Shown here: positions 7,958-16,745 of the stretch, one piece after another | Numbering within the stretch: position 1 is the stretch's first letter | How the letters are laid out: each line of letters starts with the position of its first letter | Assembly (NCBI GenBank): GCA_016872725.1 | Contig: VGZC01000004.1 | Span: 1-64,000, forward strand | Direction: 5' to 3' | Length of the DNA: 64,000 nucleotides | Source: Planctomycetota bacterium | Lineage (GTDB): Bacteria; Planctomycetota; Planctomycetia; Pirellulales; Pirellulaceae | Program-made: the position numbers and the translations under genes | The notes under the pieces: generated by a model | The model's input: the letters and a program-made list of their open reading frames with translations, nothing else | What the model was told of the DNA's origin: nothing | Databases searched by the model: none

Positions 7958-8824
7958 ATGACACCAGCCGATTCGCCCTCGATCGACCGCGGTCCGCGGG
8001 ACTCGGGCTCGTCCACCGCCTCGGCGTCGCCCGCGGGGGATACGACGAGTCACTTGGCCGACGCGCCGGCCGACCCCGCGATCCGGATGCGCGCGTTCAG
8101 CGCGTTCTACGGCGATTTCCAGGCCGTCCGCGCGATCGACGCCGACATCCCCGAACGGCAGGTGACGGCGTTCATCGGCCCGAGCGGTTGCGGCAAGAGC
8201 ACGCTGCTGCGGTGGATCAACCGGATGAACGACCTCGTCGCCGAAGCGCGGGCCGAAGGCCAACTGCGTCTGCACGGCCGCGATGTGCTCGGCAAGGACG
8301 TCGACGCCGTCGAATTGAGGCGGCACGTCGGCATGGTCTTCCAGAAACCGAACCCGTTCCCGAAGTCGATCCACGACAACGTCGCGTTCGGCCCGCGTCT
8401 CCATCTCACCATGTCGCGGTCCGATCTCGACGCGCTCGTCGAATGGTCGCTCCGCAAGGCCGCCTTGTGGGACGAGGTGAAGGACCGGTTGCGGAAACCC
8501 GCGCTCGGGCTCAGCGGCGGCCAGCAACAACGGCTCTGCATCGCCCGGGCCATCGCGATCGAGCCGCGCGTCCTGCTCATGGACGAACCGTGCTCGGCGC
8601 TCGATCCCCGATCCACGGTCGCGATCGAGGATTTGATCGCCGAGCTGCGCCGCGACTACACGATCATCATCGTGACGCACAACATGCAGCAGGCCGCGCG
8701 CGCGTCCGATTTCACCGCATTCCTCTACGAGGGTACGCTCGTCGAATTCGGCCCGACGCGGGCCATCTTCACACGGCCGAAGGAAAAGCAGACCGAGAAC
8801 TACATCACGGGCCGGTTCGGTTGA
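7958..8824 (+). CDS. pstB: Phosphate ABC transporter ATP-binding protein PstB
   Basis: A 288-residue ATPase. Walker A is GPSGCGKST, the PstB-typical Q-loop is [14 protein letters not shown], the ABC signature is LSGGQQQRL, Walker B is [13 protein letters not shown], and the switch His is in [13 protein letters not shown]. The C-terminus ([10 protein letters not shown]) is the normal family end. The first 40 residues are a Ser/Asp-rich extension not needed for the fold. It is the last gene of the operon and overlaps the oppositely oriented esterase by 20 bp at their 3' ends. Confidence 0.97.
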   Translation: MTPADSPSIDRGPRDSGSSTASASPAGDTTSHLADAPADPAIRMRAFSAFYGDFQAVRAIDADIPERQVTAFIGPSGCGKSTLLRWINRMNDLVAEARAEGQLRLHGRDVLGKDVDAVELRRHVGMVFQKPNPFPKSIHDNVAFGPRLHLTMSRSDLDALVEWSLRKAALWDEVKDRLRKPALGLSGGQQQRLCIARAIAIEPRVLLMDEPCSALDPRSTVAIEDLIAELRRDYTIIIVTHNMQQAARASDFTAFLYEGTLVEFGPTRAIFTRPKEKQTENYITGRFG

Positions 8825-9743
8825 GCCGCGCGTCGAGGAAACGGAACATGGCGTCCATCGAACGCTTCTGTTCGTCGCCCGCCCAACCGTGCCCCGCGCC
8901 GATCAACAGCTCGACGCGCCCCTCGACACCCGCCTCCGTCAGTCGCTCGGCCATCCGGAACGCCTGGGTGTACGGAACGAGCGGATCGCGGGTGCCTTGG
9001 AACAACAGCATGGGAGCGTCTCCGGCGCTCGCGTACGTCACGGGCGACGATTGCCGGTAGGCGTCGGCCTTCTCGGCCTTGGAGCCTCCAAGGAAATCGG
9101 AGACGAGCGGAACGCTGACTTCGGGAAGATCGTCGGCGCCCAGATCGGTCGGACCGGCGAACGACACGACCGCCTGAACGCGGCTCGGCTGGTCGGCCCA
9201 CCCTCCGCTTCCCTCGAACCCGTCTTCGGCGGCCATCACGCCGAGCATCATGGCCAGATGCGCGCCCGCCGAGAATCCGACCGCGCCGACGCGTTTCGGG
9301 TCGATCGCGTGTTGATCGGCGTGCGCGCGAAGGAACCGCACGGCGCACTTGACGTCCTCGACTTGTGCCGGGAACGGATTCTGCGGGCAAAGTCGGTACT
9401 GGACGGTCGCCGAGACGTAGCCCCGCTTCGCGAAGTCCAGGATCAGATCGACGTGCGACCGCTTGTTTCCACCTCGCCACGCCCCGCCGTGGATCACCAG
9501 CACGCACGGCCTCGGCGCGGCGGCGGCCGCCGTCGGTTTCGCGATGTCGATACGCAACTCGACCTCGCCGCCCCGGCCGTAGACGACATCCTCGAACAAC
9601 TCGACCCCTTCCGGCACCCTGACCGCTCCCGTCGCCGGTTGCCCGCGGCAAACGGCGGGACAGATCCAGAGTCCTCCCCCCAACAACGACAACCCGATCC
9701 AAACGACTCGCCCCGTTCGAACCCAATCCCGCATGCCGTTCAT
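8805..9743 (-). CDS. Secreted alpha/beta-hydrolase (carboxylesterase/BD-FAE type)
   Basis: A 312-residue hydrolase with an N-terminal signal peptide (residues 1-34, ending near CRGQ). The oxyanion motif HGGAW, the nucleophile elbow GFSAG, the catalytic Asp in GTRDPLVPY and the His in GAGHGW are in family order. Such enzymes cleave short acyl or acetyl esters, often on plant polysaccharides; the substrate here is unknown. The start at 9743 is chosen because AAGGAG lies just upstream and a signal peptide follows directly. It is convergent with pstB and divergent from the lactonase gene. Confidence 0.88.
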   Translation of the reverse strand: MNGMRDWVRTGRVVWIGLSLLGGGLWICPAVCRGQPATGAVRVPEGVELFEDVVYGRGGEVELRIDIAKPTAAAAAPRPCVLVIHGGAWRGGNKRSHVDLILDFAKRGYVSATVQYRLCPQNPFPAQVEDVKCAVRFLRAHADQHAIDPKRVGAVGFSAGAHLAMMLGVMAAEDGFEGSGGWADQPSRVQAVVSFAGPTDLGADDLPEVSVPLVSDFLGGSKAEKADAYRQSSPVTYASAGDAPMLLFQGTRDPLVPYTQAFRMAERLTEAGVEGRVELLIGAGHGWAGDEQKRSMDAMFRFLDARLNRTGP

Positions 9744-10130
9744 GATAGAGGACTCCTTCTTTCCGCCTGACGTACCCGTCTTTGGCGCGCCATCCCGCTC
9801 GACAACCTGCGCGACCACGCGGAAGCGCGCCGGATTCATGGGTCCGCAGTATGGGTCCGCAGTATGGAAACGCAGTATGGAAACGCAGTATGGAAACGCA
9901 GTATGGGAACATCCATCGTCGATTTCCACCGGGTGGTGTATCCGCGGACGTTCGGCGGAACGGTCGCCCACCGCGCGGATCGGGAAAACGCGCCTCGGAG
10001 AGGCTCGCGCGACGGTGCGCGTCGCGCGGCGAGCGCTCCCTTCCTTTTCCCGCGCGGCATGCTACGATGCCCGCGTGATTCGGGGAGTTCCCGAGCATTT
10101 GTCCGATCGACGCGTACAAAGGCCTTTCCA
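9744..10130. other. Divergent intergenic region with 13-bp repeats
   Basis: The 387 bases between the divergent esterase and lactonase genes must hold both promoters. Apart from the 13-bp tandem array at 9843-9909, I see no convincing hexamer pair or RNA gene here. Confidence 0.6.
9843..9909. repeat. 13-bp x5 tandem array
   Basis: The core cgcagtatgg recurs at 9845, 9858, 9871, 9884 and 9897, a strict 13-bp period. The full unit is cgcagtatggaaa, with the first copy diverged. The array lies in a promoter-bearing divergent gap. Confidence 0.95.
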
Positions 10131-11321
10131 ATGTTCCGCATGTCGCGAGCCTCGCGTTTCGCGTGCGCAGTCGTTTGTGGGATCGCGGCGATGAAGGACG
10201 GCGGCGCGCGGATGGCCGCGGGAGGCGATGACCCCGGACGGCTCGTCCTGATCGGAACCTACGCCGAACCCTCGGCCGACGGCATCCACGTCTTGCGGCT
10301 CGACGAGACCACCGGCGCCTTGACGCGCGTCTCGGCGATGGGCGGCGTCAAGAACCCGTCGTTCCTCGCGATCCACCCGAGCGGACGATTCGTCTACGCC
10401 GTCAGTGAAATGGGGGGCGACGACGGAAAACGAACGGGAGCCGTCGCCGCGTTCGCATTCAACGCCCAAACCGGAACGCTCGAACGGCTCAATACCCGGC
10501 CGTCCGGCGGCAACGGCCCGTGCCATGTCGGCCTGGACCGGACCGGAACGTGCCTGGTCGTCGCGAACTACGGCAGCGGAAGCGTCTCGGCGATTCCGAT
10601 CGTCGCGGATGGCCGGCTTGGAACACCCGGGTCGCCCGTTCAGCACGAGGGGTCGAGCGTCACCGATCGGCAGAAAGGGCCCCACGCGCACTCGATCCAC
10701 GTCGCGCCCGACGGCCGGTACGTCATCGCCGCCGATTTGGGGCTCGATAAGCTCCTCGTCTACCGGATCGACCCGCGAACCGCGACCCTCGCGCCCAACG
10801 ATCCACCGTTCACGTCGACGGCGCCCGGCGCGGGCCCCCGGCATTTCGCCTTCCATCCGAAAGGCGATAAGGCCTATGTGATCAACGAACTGGATTCGAC
10901 GATCACGGTCCTGGACTACGATGCGACCGGCGGCCGATTGCACGCGAAGCAAACGGTGTCGACGCTTCCCGAGGGTCTTTCCTTGTCGGGATCGAACTCG
11001 ACCGCGGAAGTCCAAGTGCATCCGACAGGCCGTTTCGTCTACGGCTCGAACCGAGGCCACGACAGCGTCGCCGTGTTTTCCGTCAACGAGGCGAGCGGCG
11101 AGTTGACCCTGGTGGGCCATCAGTCGACGGGCGGAAAGACGCCTCGCAATTTCGGGATCGACCCATCGGGTCGGTTCCTGTTGGCGGCGAACCAGGCGTC
11201 GAACAACGTGGTCGTGTTCCGTTTGGATCCGTCGACGGGCATGCCCGTTCCGGCCGGGCACGAGGCGACGATCGAACGGCCGGTTTGTGTGAAGTTCGTG
11301 AACATCGAGGGAGGGCGGTGA
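10131..11321 (+). CDS. Lactonase family protein (6-phosphogluconolactonase-type propeller), exported
   Basis: A 396-residue protein of the YbhE/Pgl seven-bladed beta-propeller family. Characteristic repeats are NPSFLAIHPSGRFVYAVSE, GPCHVGLDRTGTCLVVANYG, KGPHAHSIHVAPDGRYVIAA, GPRHFAFHPKGDKAYVINE and TPRNFGIDPSGRFLLAANQ. The first 30 residues look like an export signal, which suggests a periplasmic enzyme or sugar-lactone sensor rather than the cytoplasmic pentose-phosphate enzyme. The start at 10131 gives this signal; upstream in-frame codons run into the 13-bp repeat array and are unlikely to be translated. argG starts 7 bases downstream. Confidence 0.88.
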   Translation: MFRMSRASRFACAVVCGIAAMKDGGARMAAGGDDPGRLVLIGTYAEPSADGIHVLRLDETTGALTRVSAMGGVKNPSFLAIHPSGRFVYAVSEMGGDDGKRTGAVAAFAFNAQTGTLERLNTRPSGGNGPCHVGLDRTGTCLVVANYGSGSVSAIPIVADGRLGTPGSPVQHEGSSVTDRQKGPHAHSIHVAPDGRYVIAADLGLDKLLVYRIDPRTATLAPNDPPFTSTAPGAGPRHFAFHPKGDKAYVINELDSTITVLDYDATGGRLHAKQTVSTLPEGLSLSGSNSTAEVQVHPTGRFVYGSNRGHDSVAVFSVNEASGELTLVGHQSTGGKTPRNFGIDPSGRFLLAANQASNNVVVFRLDPSTGMPVPAGHEATIERPVCVKFVNIEGGR

Positions 11322-11327
11322 TTCGCC

Positions 11328-12542
11328 ATGGGCAAGTGCGTTCTCGCGTATTCGGGCGGACTCGACACTTCGGTCATCCTTGGATGGCTGCGGGACGAGG
11401 GATACGAAGTCCACGCGGTCTACGTCGATCTGGGGCAGCCGTGCGAGGATCGCGAGGCCATTTTGGAGAAGGCGAAATCGATCGGCGCCGCGAGCGCTCG
11501 GATCGTCGACGCGCGCGAGGAACTCTGCCGGGATTTCGCGTTCCCCGTCCTCATGTGGCAGGCGCGTTACGAGGGCGTTTACCTGCTGGGCACTTCGATC
11601 GCTAGGCCGCTCATCTCCAAGGTCTGCCTCCAGGTCGCTCGGGAAGTGGGAGCCGATTGCTACGCGCACGGCGCGACGGGCAAAGGCAACGATCAATGCC
11701 GGTTCCAATTGGCGGCCGAGGCGCTCGAACCGTCCGTCCGCATCGTGGCCCCGTGGCGCATGGAACGGTTCCGCGCCGCGTTTCCCGGCCGAACCGAGAT
11801 GATCGCCTACTGCGATCGCAGGAAAATCCCGGTCAAGGCATCGGTCTCCAAACCGTATAGCTCCGACGAGAATTGCCTGCATATCAGCTACGAGGCCGGG
11901 CGGCTCGAGGACCTCGCGGTCAACGGCGTCGAGCTCGTCGATTTCGGAATGACCGTCTCGCCGCGCCAAGCGCCCGATCGCGCGGAACGCGTCGCCGTCG
12001 CGTTCGAATCGGGAGTCCCCGTCAAGGTGAACGGCCAGGCGATGTCGGCCCGCGACATCGTGCAAACGCTCAACACCATCGGAGGCCGCAACGGAATCGG
12101 ACGGATCGACATGGTCGAGAACCGATTCGTCGGAATGAAGAGTCGAGGCGTCTATGAGGCGCCCGGCATGACCCTCTTGTATGAGGGCCTGCGGCTCGTC
12201 GAGCAACTCACACTCGACCGCGACCTGCTCCACCTTCGGGATCGACTCGCGCCCGACGTGGCCGAGCTCGTGTACTACGGATTCTGGTATTCCGCCAAAC
12301 TCGATGCCCTGACCGCGTTCATCCGCCAATCGCATCGTCCCGTGACGGGCGAAGTCGAACTCGATCTGTACAAGGGCAATACCAGTGTGAACCGGCGCTC
12401 GAGCCCCAACAGCCTGTACGACGAGGGAATCGCCACCATGGAGGGCGGCGGGTCGTACAATCAAACGGACGCCGAAGGCTTCCTTCGCATCCAGGGCTTG
12501 CCGTGCCGCGTCCAAGGCCGCGTCACGCCCCGCGCCTATTAG
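11328..12542 (+). CDS. argG: Argininosuccinate synthase
   Basis: A 404-residue enzyme of normal length that joins citrulline and aspartate using ATP in arginine biosynthesis. The ATP pyrophosphatase P-loop is AYSGGLDTS (residues 6-14). Other signatures are YAHGATGKGNDQCRF (ATP/aspartate binding), KPYSSDENCLHISYE, and SPNSLYDEGIATMEGG near the C-terminus. GGGAGG lies upstream of the ATG. The gene follows the lactonase gene closely and may be co-transcribed with it, though the functions are unrelated. Confidence 0.98.
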   Translation: MGKCVLAYSGGLDTSVILGWLRDEGYEVHAVYVDLGQPCEDREAILEKAKSIGAASARIVDAREELCRDFAFPVLMWQARYEGVYLLGTSIARPLISKVCLQVAREVGADCYAHGATGKGNDQCRFQLAAEALEPSVRIVAPWRMERFRAAFPGRTEMIAYCDRRKIPVKASVSKPYSSDENCLHISYEAGRLEDLAVNGVELVDFGMTVSPRQAPDRAERVAVAFESGVPVKVNGQAMSARDIVQTLNTIGGRNGIGRIDMVENRFVGMKSRGVYEAPGMTLLYEGLRLVEQLTLDRDLLHLRDRLAPDVAELVYYGFWYSAKLDALTAFIRQSHRPVTGEVELDLYKGNTSVNRRSSPNSLYDEGIATMEGGGSYNQTDAEGFLRIQGLPCRVQGRVTPRAY

Positions 12543-12606
12543 CGGAACGCGGAGCGGCCGAGCCAACCGATAGGACGCCTCGCGCGACCGGCCCTCCGCG
12601 GCTCGA

Positions 12607-13077
12607 TCAGCGCGATGCCATGCGCTGCATCGGCCCGGTGAACGAGTGGAACATGTCATCGAACATCGTCGTGTCATCCTTGCGGATGATGACGTAATCG
12701 CCGGGCATCAGCGCGTAGTCATACTCGGCCTTGATCCGCCGCGAGCTGACATCGAACTCGCAGTCCATCTTGTGACGTCGGCCCTCGGGCGTGGCGCGGA
12801 CGACCGATGCGTGGACGCGACGGAATTTGCGCAAGGCGCCGGAATGGACCACGGCATCCTGGACATGGGTGGATTCGCCGAGCGGCATTTCCAGGATCTT
12901 GGGGTTCTTTCCGCCGCCATGGAGTTCGACAACAACCGTGCCGCGCGGGGGCGCGGGTGTTCCACCGGCAGCCGACAGGGACGCTTTGCTGAGCGGAATC
13001 GGCGCGCATCCGGTTTCCAACGCGGCGATGACCCCCAGCACGATCCAACCGCATGTCGAACGGCGAACGGCATCCAT
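12607..13077 (-). CDS. SLBB-like exported protein (polysaccharide-export type), small
   Basis: A 156-residue protein with a signal-like N-terminus ending in Gly-Cys at residues 23-24, a weak lipobox. The mature part reads like a single soluble-ligand-binding beta-grasp domain as found at the ends of Wza-type export proteins: a GTVVVELHGGG start, VQDAVVHSGALRKFRRVHASVVRA in the middle, and the terminal LMPGDYVIIRKDD. The start at 13077 has AGGAGA 7 bases upstream; the longer GTG frame lacks one. It is alone here, with no wza/wzc-like partner. The function is inferred only from this resemblance. Confidence 0.55.
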   Translation of the reverse strand: MDAVRRSTCGWIVLGVIAALETGCAPIPLSKASLSAAGGTPAPPRGTVVVELHGGGKNPKILEMPLGESTHVQDAVVHSGALRKFRRVHASVVRATPEGRRHKMDCEFDVSSRRIKAEYDYALMPGDYVIIRKDDTTMFDDMFHSFTGPMQRMASR

Positions 13078-13268
13078 GTCAGCCTCTCCTGATCCGATCG
13101 GCACGCGACCGAGTCCGCGCGGCGCGGACGGGCCATGCCGGGTTCATTGACGTCCGCCCCGATTATCGGCATCCGTTCGGCCGAACATGAGAATCTTTTC
13201 CGATTGGGCGAACTGTAGGGCCCATGTCGGCGAGCTGCGGAAGATGGGAAGAGCGGAACGACTACGTG

Positions 13269-13290
13269 GGACGACTGTCCCCAGTCGTCC
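13269..13290. repeat. Palindromic hairpin (REP-like unit 1)
   Basis: A perfect 9-bp stem, GGACGACTG paired with CAGTCGTCC, and a TCCC loop. It lies in the 275-bp gap between the SLBB-like and GGDEF genes. It forms a pair with the unit at 13331-13352. It lacks a U-run, so it is not a standard terminator. Confidence 0.7.
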
Positions 13291-13330
13291 GGCACCGTAT
13301 CCGGTCATGGGTTGTGAATGCCCCTTCATC

Positions 13331-13352
13331 GAGCGATCGGGGACGATCGCTC
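13331..13352. repeat. Palindromic hairpin (REP-like unit 2, inverted)
   Basis: A perfect 9-bp stem, GAGCGATCG paired with CGATCGCTC, and a GGGA loop. On the other strand the loop reads TCCC, the same as unit 1, so the two units are in opposite orientation. The hairpin touches the stop of the GGDEF gene and could also act in 3'-end processing. Confidence 0.65.
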
Positions 13353-14215
13353 TACGTTGGGACAGGCGGCGCGGTGACGGTCTGGTTGCGCCCGGACGCC
13401 TTGGCGGCGCGGAGCGCGGCATCGGCGCGGACGACCGTTTGGTGGGCCTGTTCGTCGGGCGGGGTCGCGACTGCCACGCCGGCGCTCAGCGAGACGGGTC
13501 CGCCCGCCGCGCGCGAAGCGGCCTCGCCGCAAAGCTGCCTCACGCGTTCGACGATGGCGGGCGCGTGTTCGGGTTCCGCGTCGCGAACCATCAGCGCGAA
13601 TTCGTCGCCGCCGAGCTGGGCAGCGAGATCCTGGGCTCGGAGCGCGTGCGACAGGGCCTGCCCGACGGCGGCCAAAACGCGGTCGCCCGCGGGCATGCCG
13701 AGCTCGGAGTTCAGCCGTTTGAACGCATCGACATCCAGGAGGGCGATGGCGACGGGTGAGCGGCCGGGACGGCTCGCGCCTCGCGACAGTTCGCGGTCCC
13801 AGTACCGGCGGTTGGGGAGTTCGGTGAGCGGGTCCTGGTGGGCGAGCTGATGGAGTCGGCGCCATGCGCCGCGGCCTCGCCGACGATCGCGCCGCAATCG
13901 CACGATTTCCGCGAGCAATTGGCAAGCGAGGACCACTTCGCGCGTGGAGCAATCGGAGGGCAGGACGACATCCGCGCCGCATGCGGGGCCGATGAGCACG
14001 AGTCCGACGAGTCCGCGGGCCTGCGCGGCGCCGAGCGGCCTGGGCAACCCGATGCCCTCGGACTGATCGGCGACGACCACCTCGCATGCGTGGGGCTCGG
14101 ACGCATGGCCCATCCCCGCGCGCACATCGAATCCGTGGTCCGCAAGCGCGGCGCGCAGCGCGGCGGCCAAATGCGCGTCACGGCATTGGAGCAGGATGCG
14201 GGGCTCGGATCGCAT
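13352..14215 (-). CDS. Diguanylate cyclase (GGDEF domain protein)
   Basis: A 287-residue protein. The C-terminal GGDEF domain starts at DPLTELPNRRYWDREL and carries an intact active site, GGDEF, which makes cyclic di-GMP from GTP. The sequence RAQD lies five residues before GGDEF, matching the RxxD inhibitory site for product feedback. The N-terminal ~120 residues read like a degenerate receiver domain (RILLQCRDAHLAAALRAALA, then VVVADQS) without a clear phospho-acceptor set. The true start could be ATG 14215 or ATG 14284, the latter only 6 bases after the upstream stop but without a ribosome-binding site. It is probably co-transcribed with the NYN gene upstream. Confidence 0.9.
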   Translation of the reverse strand: MRSEPRILLQCRDAHLAAALRAALADHGFDVRAGMGHASEPHACEVVVADQSEGIGLPRPLGAAQARGLVGLVLIGPACGADVVLPSDCSTREVVLACQLLAEIVRLRRDRRRGRGAWRRLHQLAHQDPLTELPNRRYWDRELSRGASRPGRSPVAIALLDVDAFKRLNSELGMPAGDRVLAAVGQALSHALRAQDLAAQLGGDEFALMVRDAEPEHAPAIVERVRQLCGEAASRAAGGPVSLSAGVAVATPPDEQAHQTVVRADAALRAAKASGRNQTVTAPPVPT

Positions 14216-14290
14216 GGCCGATTCGATCCTCGATCGACAAGACGCGGGCGACGGGATGACCGCCATTGTACTCTCGATTCCCATGGATGG

Positions 14291-14890
14291 TCAGATCGGG
14301 TCGGCGTAGCCGGGCGGAAACGGGTCGGGCAGATGCGAGGGATCGGCGTCGGGCGGCGTGGGCGCGCGATCCGGCTCGCGATCCGGCGCGGAGGGCGGCA
14401 ATTCGAAGTAGGCCCGCCACTCGCCCATCCCCGTATCGCCGACCGCGTCCGGTTTTTCCGATCGAGGCTCGCTCGGCTCGGCCGCACCGCGTTTCCGCAT
14501 GCGGATCGACTCGAGCCATGTTTCGGAATCGACCGACGCGGCGCGGCGGCGCCGCGCCGCCGCGCGGATCCGCCGATCGCTCGATACGACCGTCAGGCTC
14601 CGGGGCCCATGGCATCCGGCGATCAACTCCTCGATCAACGCGTCGGCGTCCTCATGGTCGCGGGCGAAGAGGACAGTGATCCCTCGGAACTCGCATGCCT
14701 CGCGTCCGCCGGGAGGCGCGTCGCGGGCATCGAATACGACCGTTGCCTCGCGACGCTCGTCGTCCGTCAACCGCGAGGCGATTTCCCGAAGCAGCGATTG
14801 GCGGGCCCGGACGAGAAAACCGGGCCCTCGACCTCGGCCGAGAATGTCCGATTGGAAAAGCACGTTGTATCCGTCGATCAGAAGCCGCAT
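14291..14890 (-). CDS. NYN-domain protein, YacP-like (RNA-binding/nuclease family)
   Basis: A 199-residue protein with an N-terminal NYN/PIN-like nuclease fold: DGYNVLF at residues 6-12, VVFDARDAPPGG, the acidic DADALIEELI and TVVSSDRRI. These are the conserved acidic positions of the YacP (DUF901) family, which is linked to RNA or rRNA processing. The C-terminal 60 residues are Pro/Asp-rich and not conserved. It lies between purD and the GGDEF gene on the same strand with short gaps. Confidence 0.85.
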   Translation of the reverse strand: MRLLIDGYNVLFQSDILGRGRGPGFLVRARQSLLREIASRLTDDERREATVVFDARDAPPGGREACEFRGITVLFARDHEDADALIEELIAGCHGPRSLTVVSSDRRIRAAARRRRAASVDSETWLESIRMRKRGAAEPSEPRSEKPDAVGDTGMGEWRAYFELPPSAPDREPDRAPTPPDADPSHLPDPFPPGYADPI

Positions 14891-14920
14891 GGTCGGAATC
14901 CGATCCGGAATCGATGCGCG

Positions 14921-16231
14921 TCACGAAACGCCGGACTTCGACGGTTCGAGCGCCTTGTCCGAAATGTCCTTGCGGCACCAGGCGCCGCGCCATCGAATGC
15001 ACTTGACCGCCGTATAGGCTTGGAGCTTCGCCGCCGAAATGGAATTGCCGAGCGCGGTCACGCCGAGCACTCGGCCGCCGTTGGTCACCACCTGCTGATC
15101 GACGGTCGCCGTTCCCGCATGGAACACCTTGACGTCCGGGACCTGGGCCGCATCGTCGAGCCCCCGGATCGGCAGACCTCGTTCCGACGAACGGGGATAC
15201 CCTTCGCTCGCCATGACGACGCAGACGGCGGGACGCGGATCCCAATCGAGAGGTCCGATTTCGTCGAGCCGTTCGTCGACGGTCGCTTCGAGGATGTCGA
15301 TCAGGCTCGATCGAAGCCGCAATAGCAGCGGCTGGCACTCGGGATCGCCGAACCGCACATTGTATTCGAGCACCTTGGGGCCCTGGTGGGTGACCATGAG
15401 TCCGGCGTAGAGCACGCCGCGGAAGGGACGCCGCGAACGCTTCATCGCGTGCACGGTCGGAACGAGGATATGTTCATCGAGCCATCGGAGCATGTCGTCG
15501 CGCACGAGCGGGGCGGGGCAATACGCCCCCATGCCGCCCGTGTTCGGGCCTCGGTCGCCGTCAAACGCCGGCTTGTGATCCTGGCAGGGAGGCAACGTCA
15601 CGATCGTCCGCCCGTCGGTGATCGCGAGCAGACTCGCTTCCTCGCCGTGCAATCGCTCCTCGATGATGAGCTGACTGCCCGCTTCGCCAAACGTTCTTTG
15701 GCGGGCGATCTGATCGATGGCATCGAGCGCGTCGCGGCGCCGGGAACAGACGACGACACCTTTCCCGGCGGCGAGTCCATCGGCCTTCACGACGAGCGGC
15801 ACGTTTTCGTCGTCGCTCGGAAAACGATCCACGACAAATCGCTCGGCGCTCTTCGCATCGCGAAAAACATGGTATTCCGCGGACGGCACGTCGGCCGATC
15901 GAAGCAGCTCCTTGCAAAACACCTTGCTGCCTTCCAACTGGGCCGCGGCCTTCGATGGCCCGAAAACCCTGAGCTTTTCGCGCCGCAGCGCGTCCACCAG
16001 GCCCCGCACCAGAGGAACCTCGGGGCCGACGACCGTCAAATCGATGGTCTGGTTCTTGGCGAATTTGACAAGCTGTCCAATATTGTCCTGCGGGATATCG
16101 ACGTTCTCGGCGTCGAGCGCGGTGCCGGCGTTTCCCGGCGCCACGAAGACGCGCCGAACCCGCGACGATTGGGCGATCTTCCATGCCAGCGCATGCTCGC
16201 GTCCGCCGTTGCCGACAACCAATACCTGCAT
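14921..16231 (-). CDS. purD: Phosphoribosylamine-glycine ligase
   Basis: A 436-residue ATP-grasp enzyme for the second step of purine synthesis (GAR synthetase), normal length. The N-terminus MQVLVVGNGGREHALAWKIA is the classic nucleotide-binding start. Further signatures are GPEVPLVRGLVDALR, FGPSKAAAQLEGSK, VVKADGLAAGKGVVV, the CQDHKPAFDGDRGPNTGGMG region, and YNVRFGDPECQPLL. It is the first gene of a leftward group with the NYN and GGDEF genes, divergent from the respiratory operon. Confidence 0.98.
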   Translation of the reverse strand: MQVLVVGNGGREHALAWKIAQSSRVRRVFVAPGNAGTALDAENVDIPQDNIGQLVKFAKNQTIDLTVVGPEVPLVRGLVDALRREKLRVFGPSKAAAQLEGSKVFCKELLRSADVPSAEYHVFRDAKSAERFVVDRFPSDDENVPLVVKADGLAAGKGVVVCSRRRDALDAIDQIARQRTFGEAGSQLIIEERLHGEEASLLAITDGRTIVTLPPCQDHKPAFDGDRGPNTGGMGAYCPAPLVRDDMLRWLDEHILVPTVHAMKRSRRPFRGVLYAGLMVTHQGPKVLEYNVRFGDPECQPLLLRLRSSLIDILEATVDERLDEIGPLDWDPRPAVCVVMASEGYPRSSERGLPIRGLDDAAQVPDVKVFHAGTATVDQQVVTNGGRVLGVTALGNSISAAKLQAYTAVKCIRWRGAWCRKDISDKALEPSKSGVS

Positions 16232-16399
16232 CGGACGACCCTCATCCGTTCCGCCTGTGCCCGCGCGACCCGCCTCAGGATACCGGACCGCACGGAGGCG
16301 TGTCAGGTGGCAACTCGCGGGAAGCGGCCGCCGACCGTTCTCGAGCTGGGCGCGCGCTCGGGCTGCTCACGCCGCGTCCGGTGCGACAATCCGCCGCAC

Positions 16400-16418
16400 G
16401 CCAACGCGGGGCGTTGGC
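16400..16418. repeat. Inverted repeat, 8-bp stem
   Basis: GCCAACGC and GCGTTGGC flank a GGG loop. The repeat lies 70 bp upstream of the promoter-like hexamers for the respiratory operon. It could be an operator or an incidental hairpin. Confidence 0.4.
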
Positions 16419-16487
16419 CATGCCAGGAAAACCGATGGATGTCGAGTGGGTCGGATGGGGCGTGGCGGGGCGCCGATCCCATACCCG

Positions 16488-16515
16488 TTGACAGCCCTGG
16501 ACGTTTGGATACAAA
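16488..16515 (+). promoter_or_regulatory. Candidate sigma-70 promoter of the respiratory operon
   Basis: A perfect -35 TTGACA at 16488-16493, a 16-bp spacer, and the -10 TACAAA (4 of 6) at 16510-16515. It is oriented towards the Rieske gene, leaving a leader of about 225 bases. Confidence 0.5.
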
Positions 16516-16745
16516 GGTCGTTTTGATTGAAGCGGGGGGAGCGCGGCGCGACTGGCTGCTCTTATGCGGCCAGCGTGCGCCGCGACGGTCCTTCGTCCCA
16601 TGCTCCACTTCCTTTTCGGGGCGTGTTGAGCGTTTGCCGGCGAACGACGGCCCGCATCCTTCGGGCGATCGACGGTCGTCATTCGACCCGCGGGCCTCGA
16701 TTGGGCGGCGCAAGGCGAAACGGTCTCTGACTGGGTTTTGATCGT

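Larger units (their letters stand above)
16232..16745. other. Divergent intergenic region, purD / Rieske operon
   Basis: About 510 bases between divergent genes. It holds a hairpin at 16400-16418 and a promoter-like pair at 16488-16515, listed separately. No other gene or RNA is recognised; the open frames across it lack start signals and domain content. Confidence 0.6.

Noticed and set aside
6689-8680. Minus-strand 663-codon open frame across pstA and pstB
   Set aside because: It is opposite genes with intact ABC-transporter motifs and rich in Arg/Asp/His, the usual antisense composition here.
12543-12606. Terminator between argG and the SLBB-like gene
   Set aside because: Possible pairing of GCGGAG with CTCCGC leaves a very long loop and there is no U-run on either strand.
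10062-12677. Minus-strand 871-codon open frame across lactonase and argG
   Set aside because: argG on the other strand has full catalytic signatures, and the antisense product has none.
13078-13351. tRNA or small RNA gene in the gap before the GGDEF gene
   Set aside because: No cloverleaf or T-loop sequence was found; only the two palindromic hairpins stand out.
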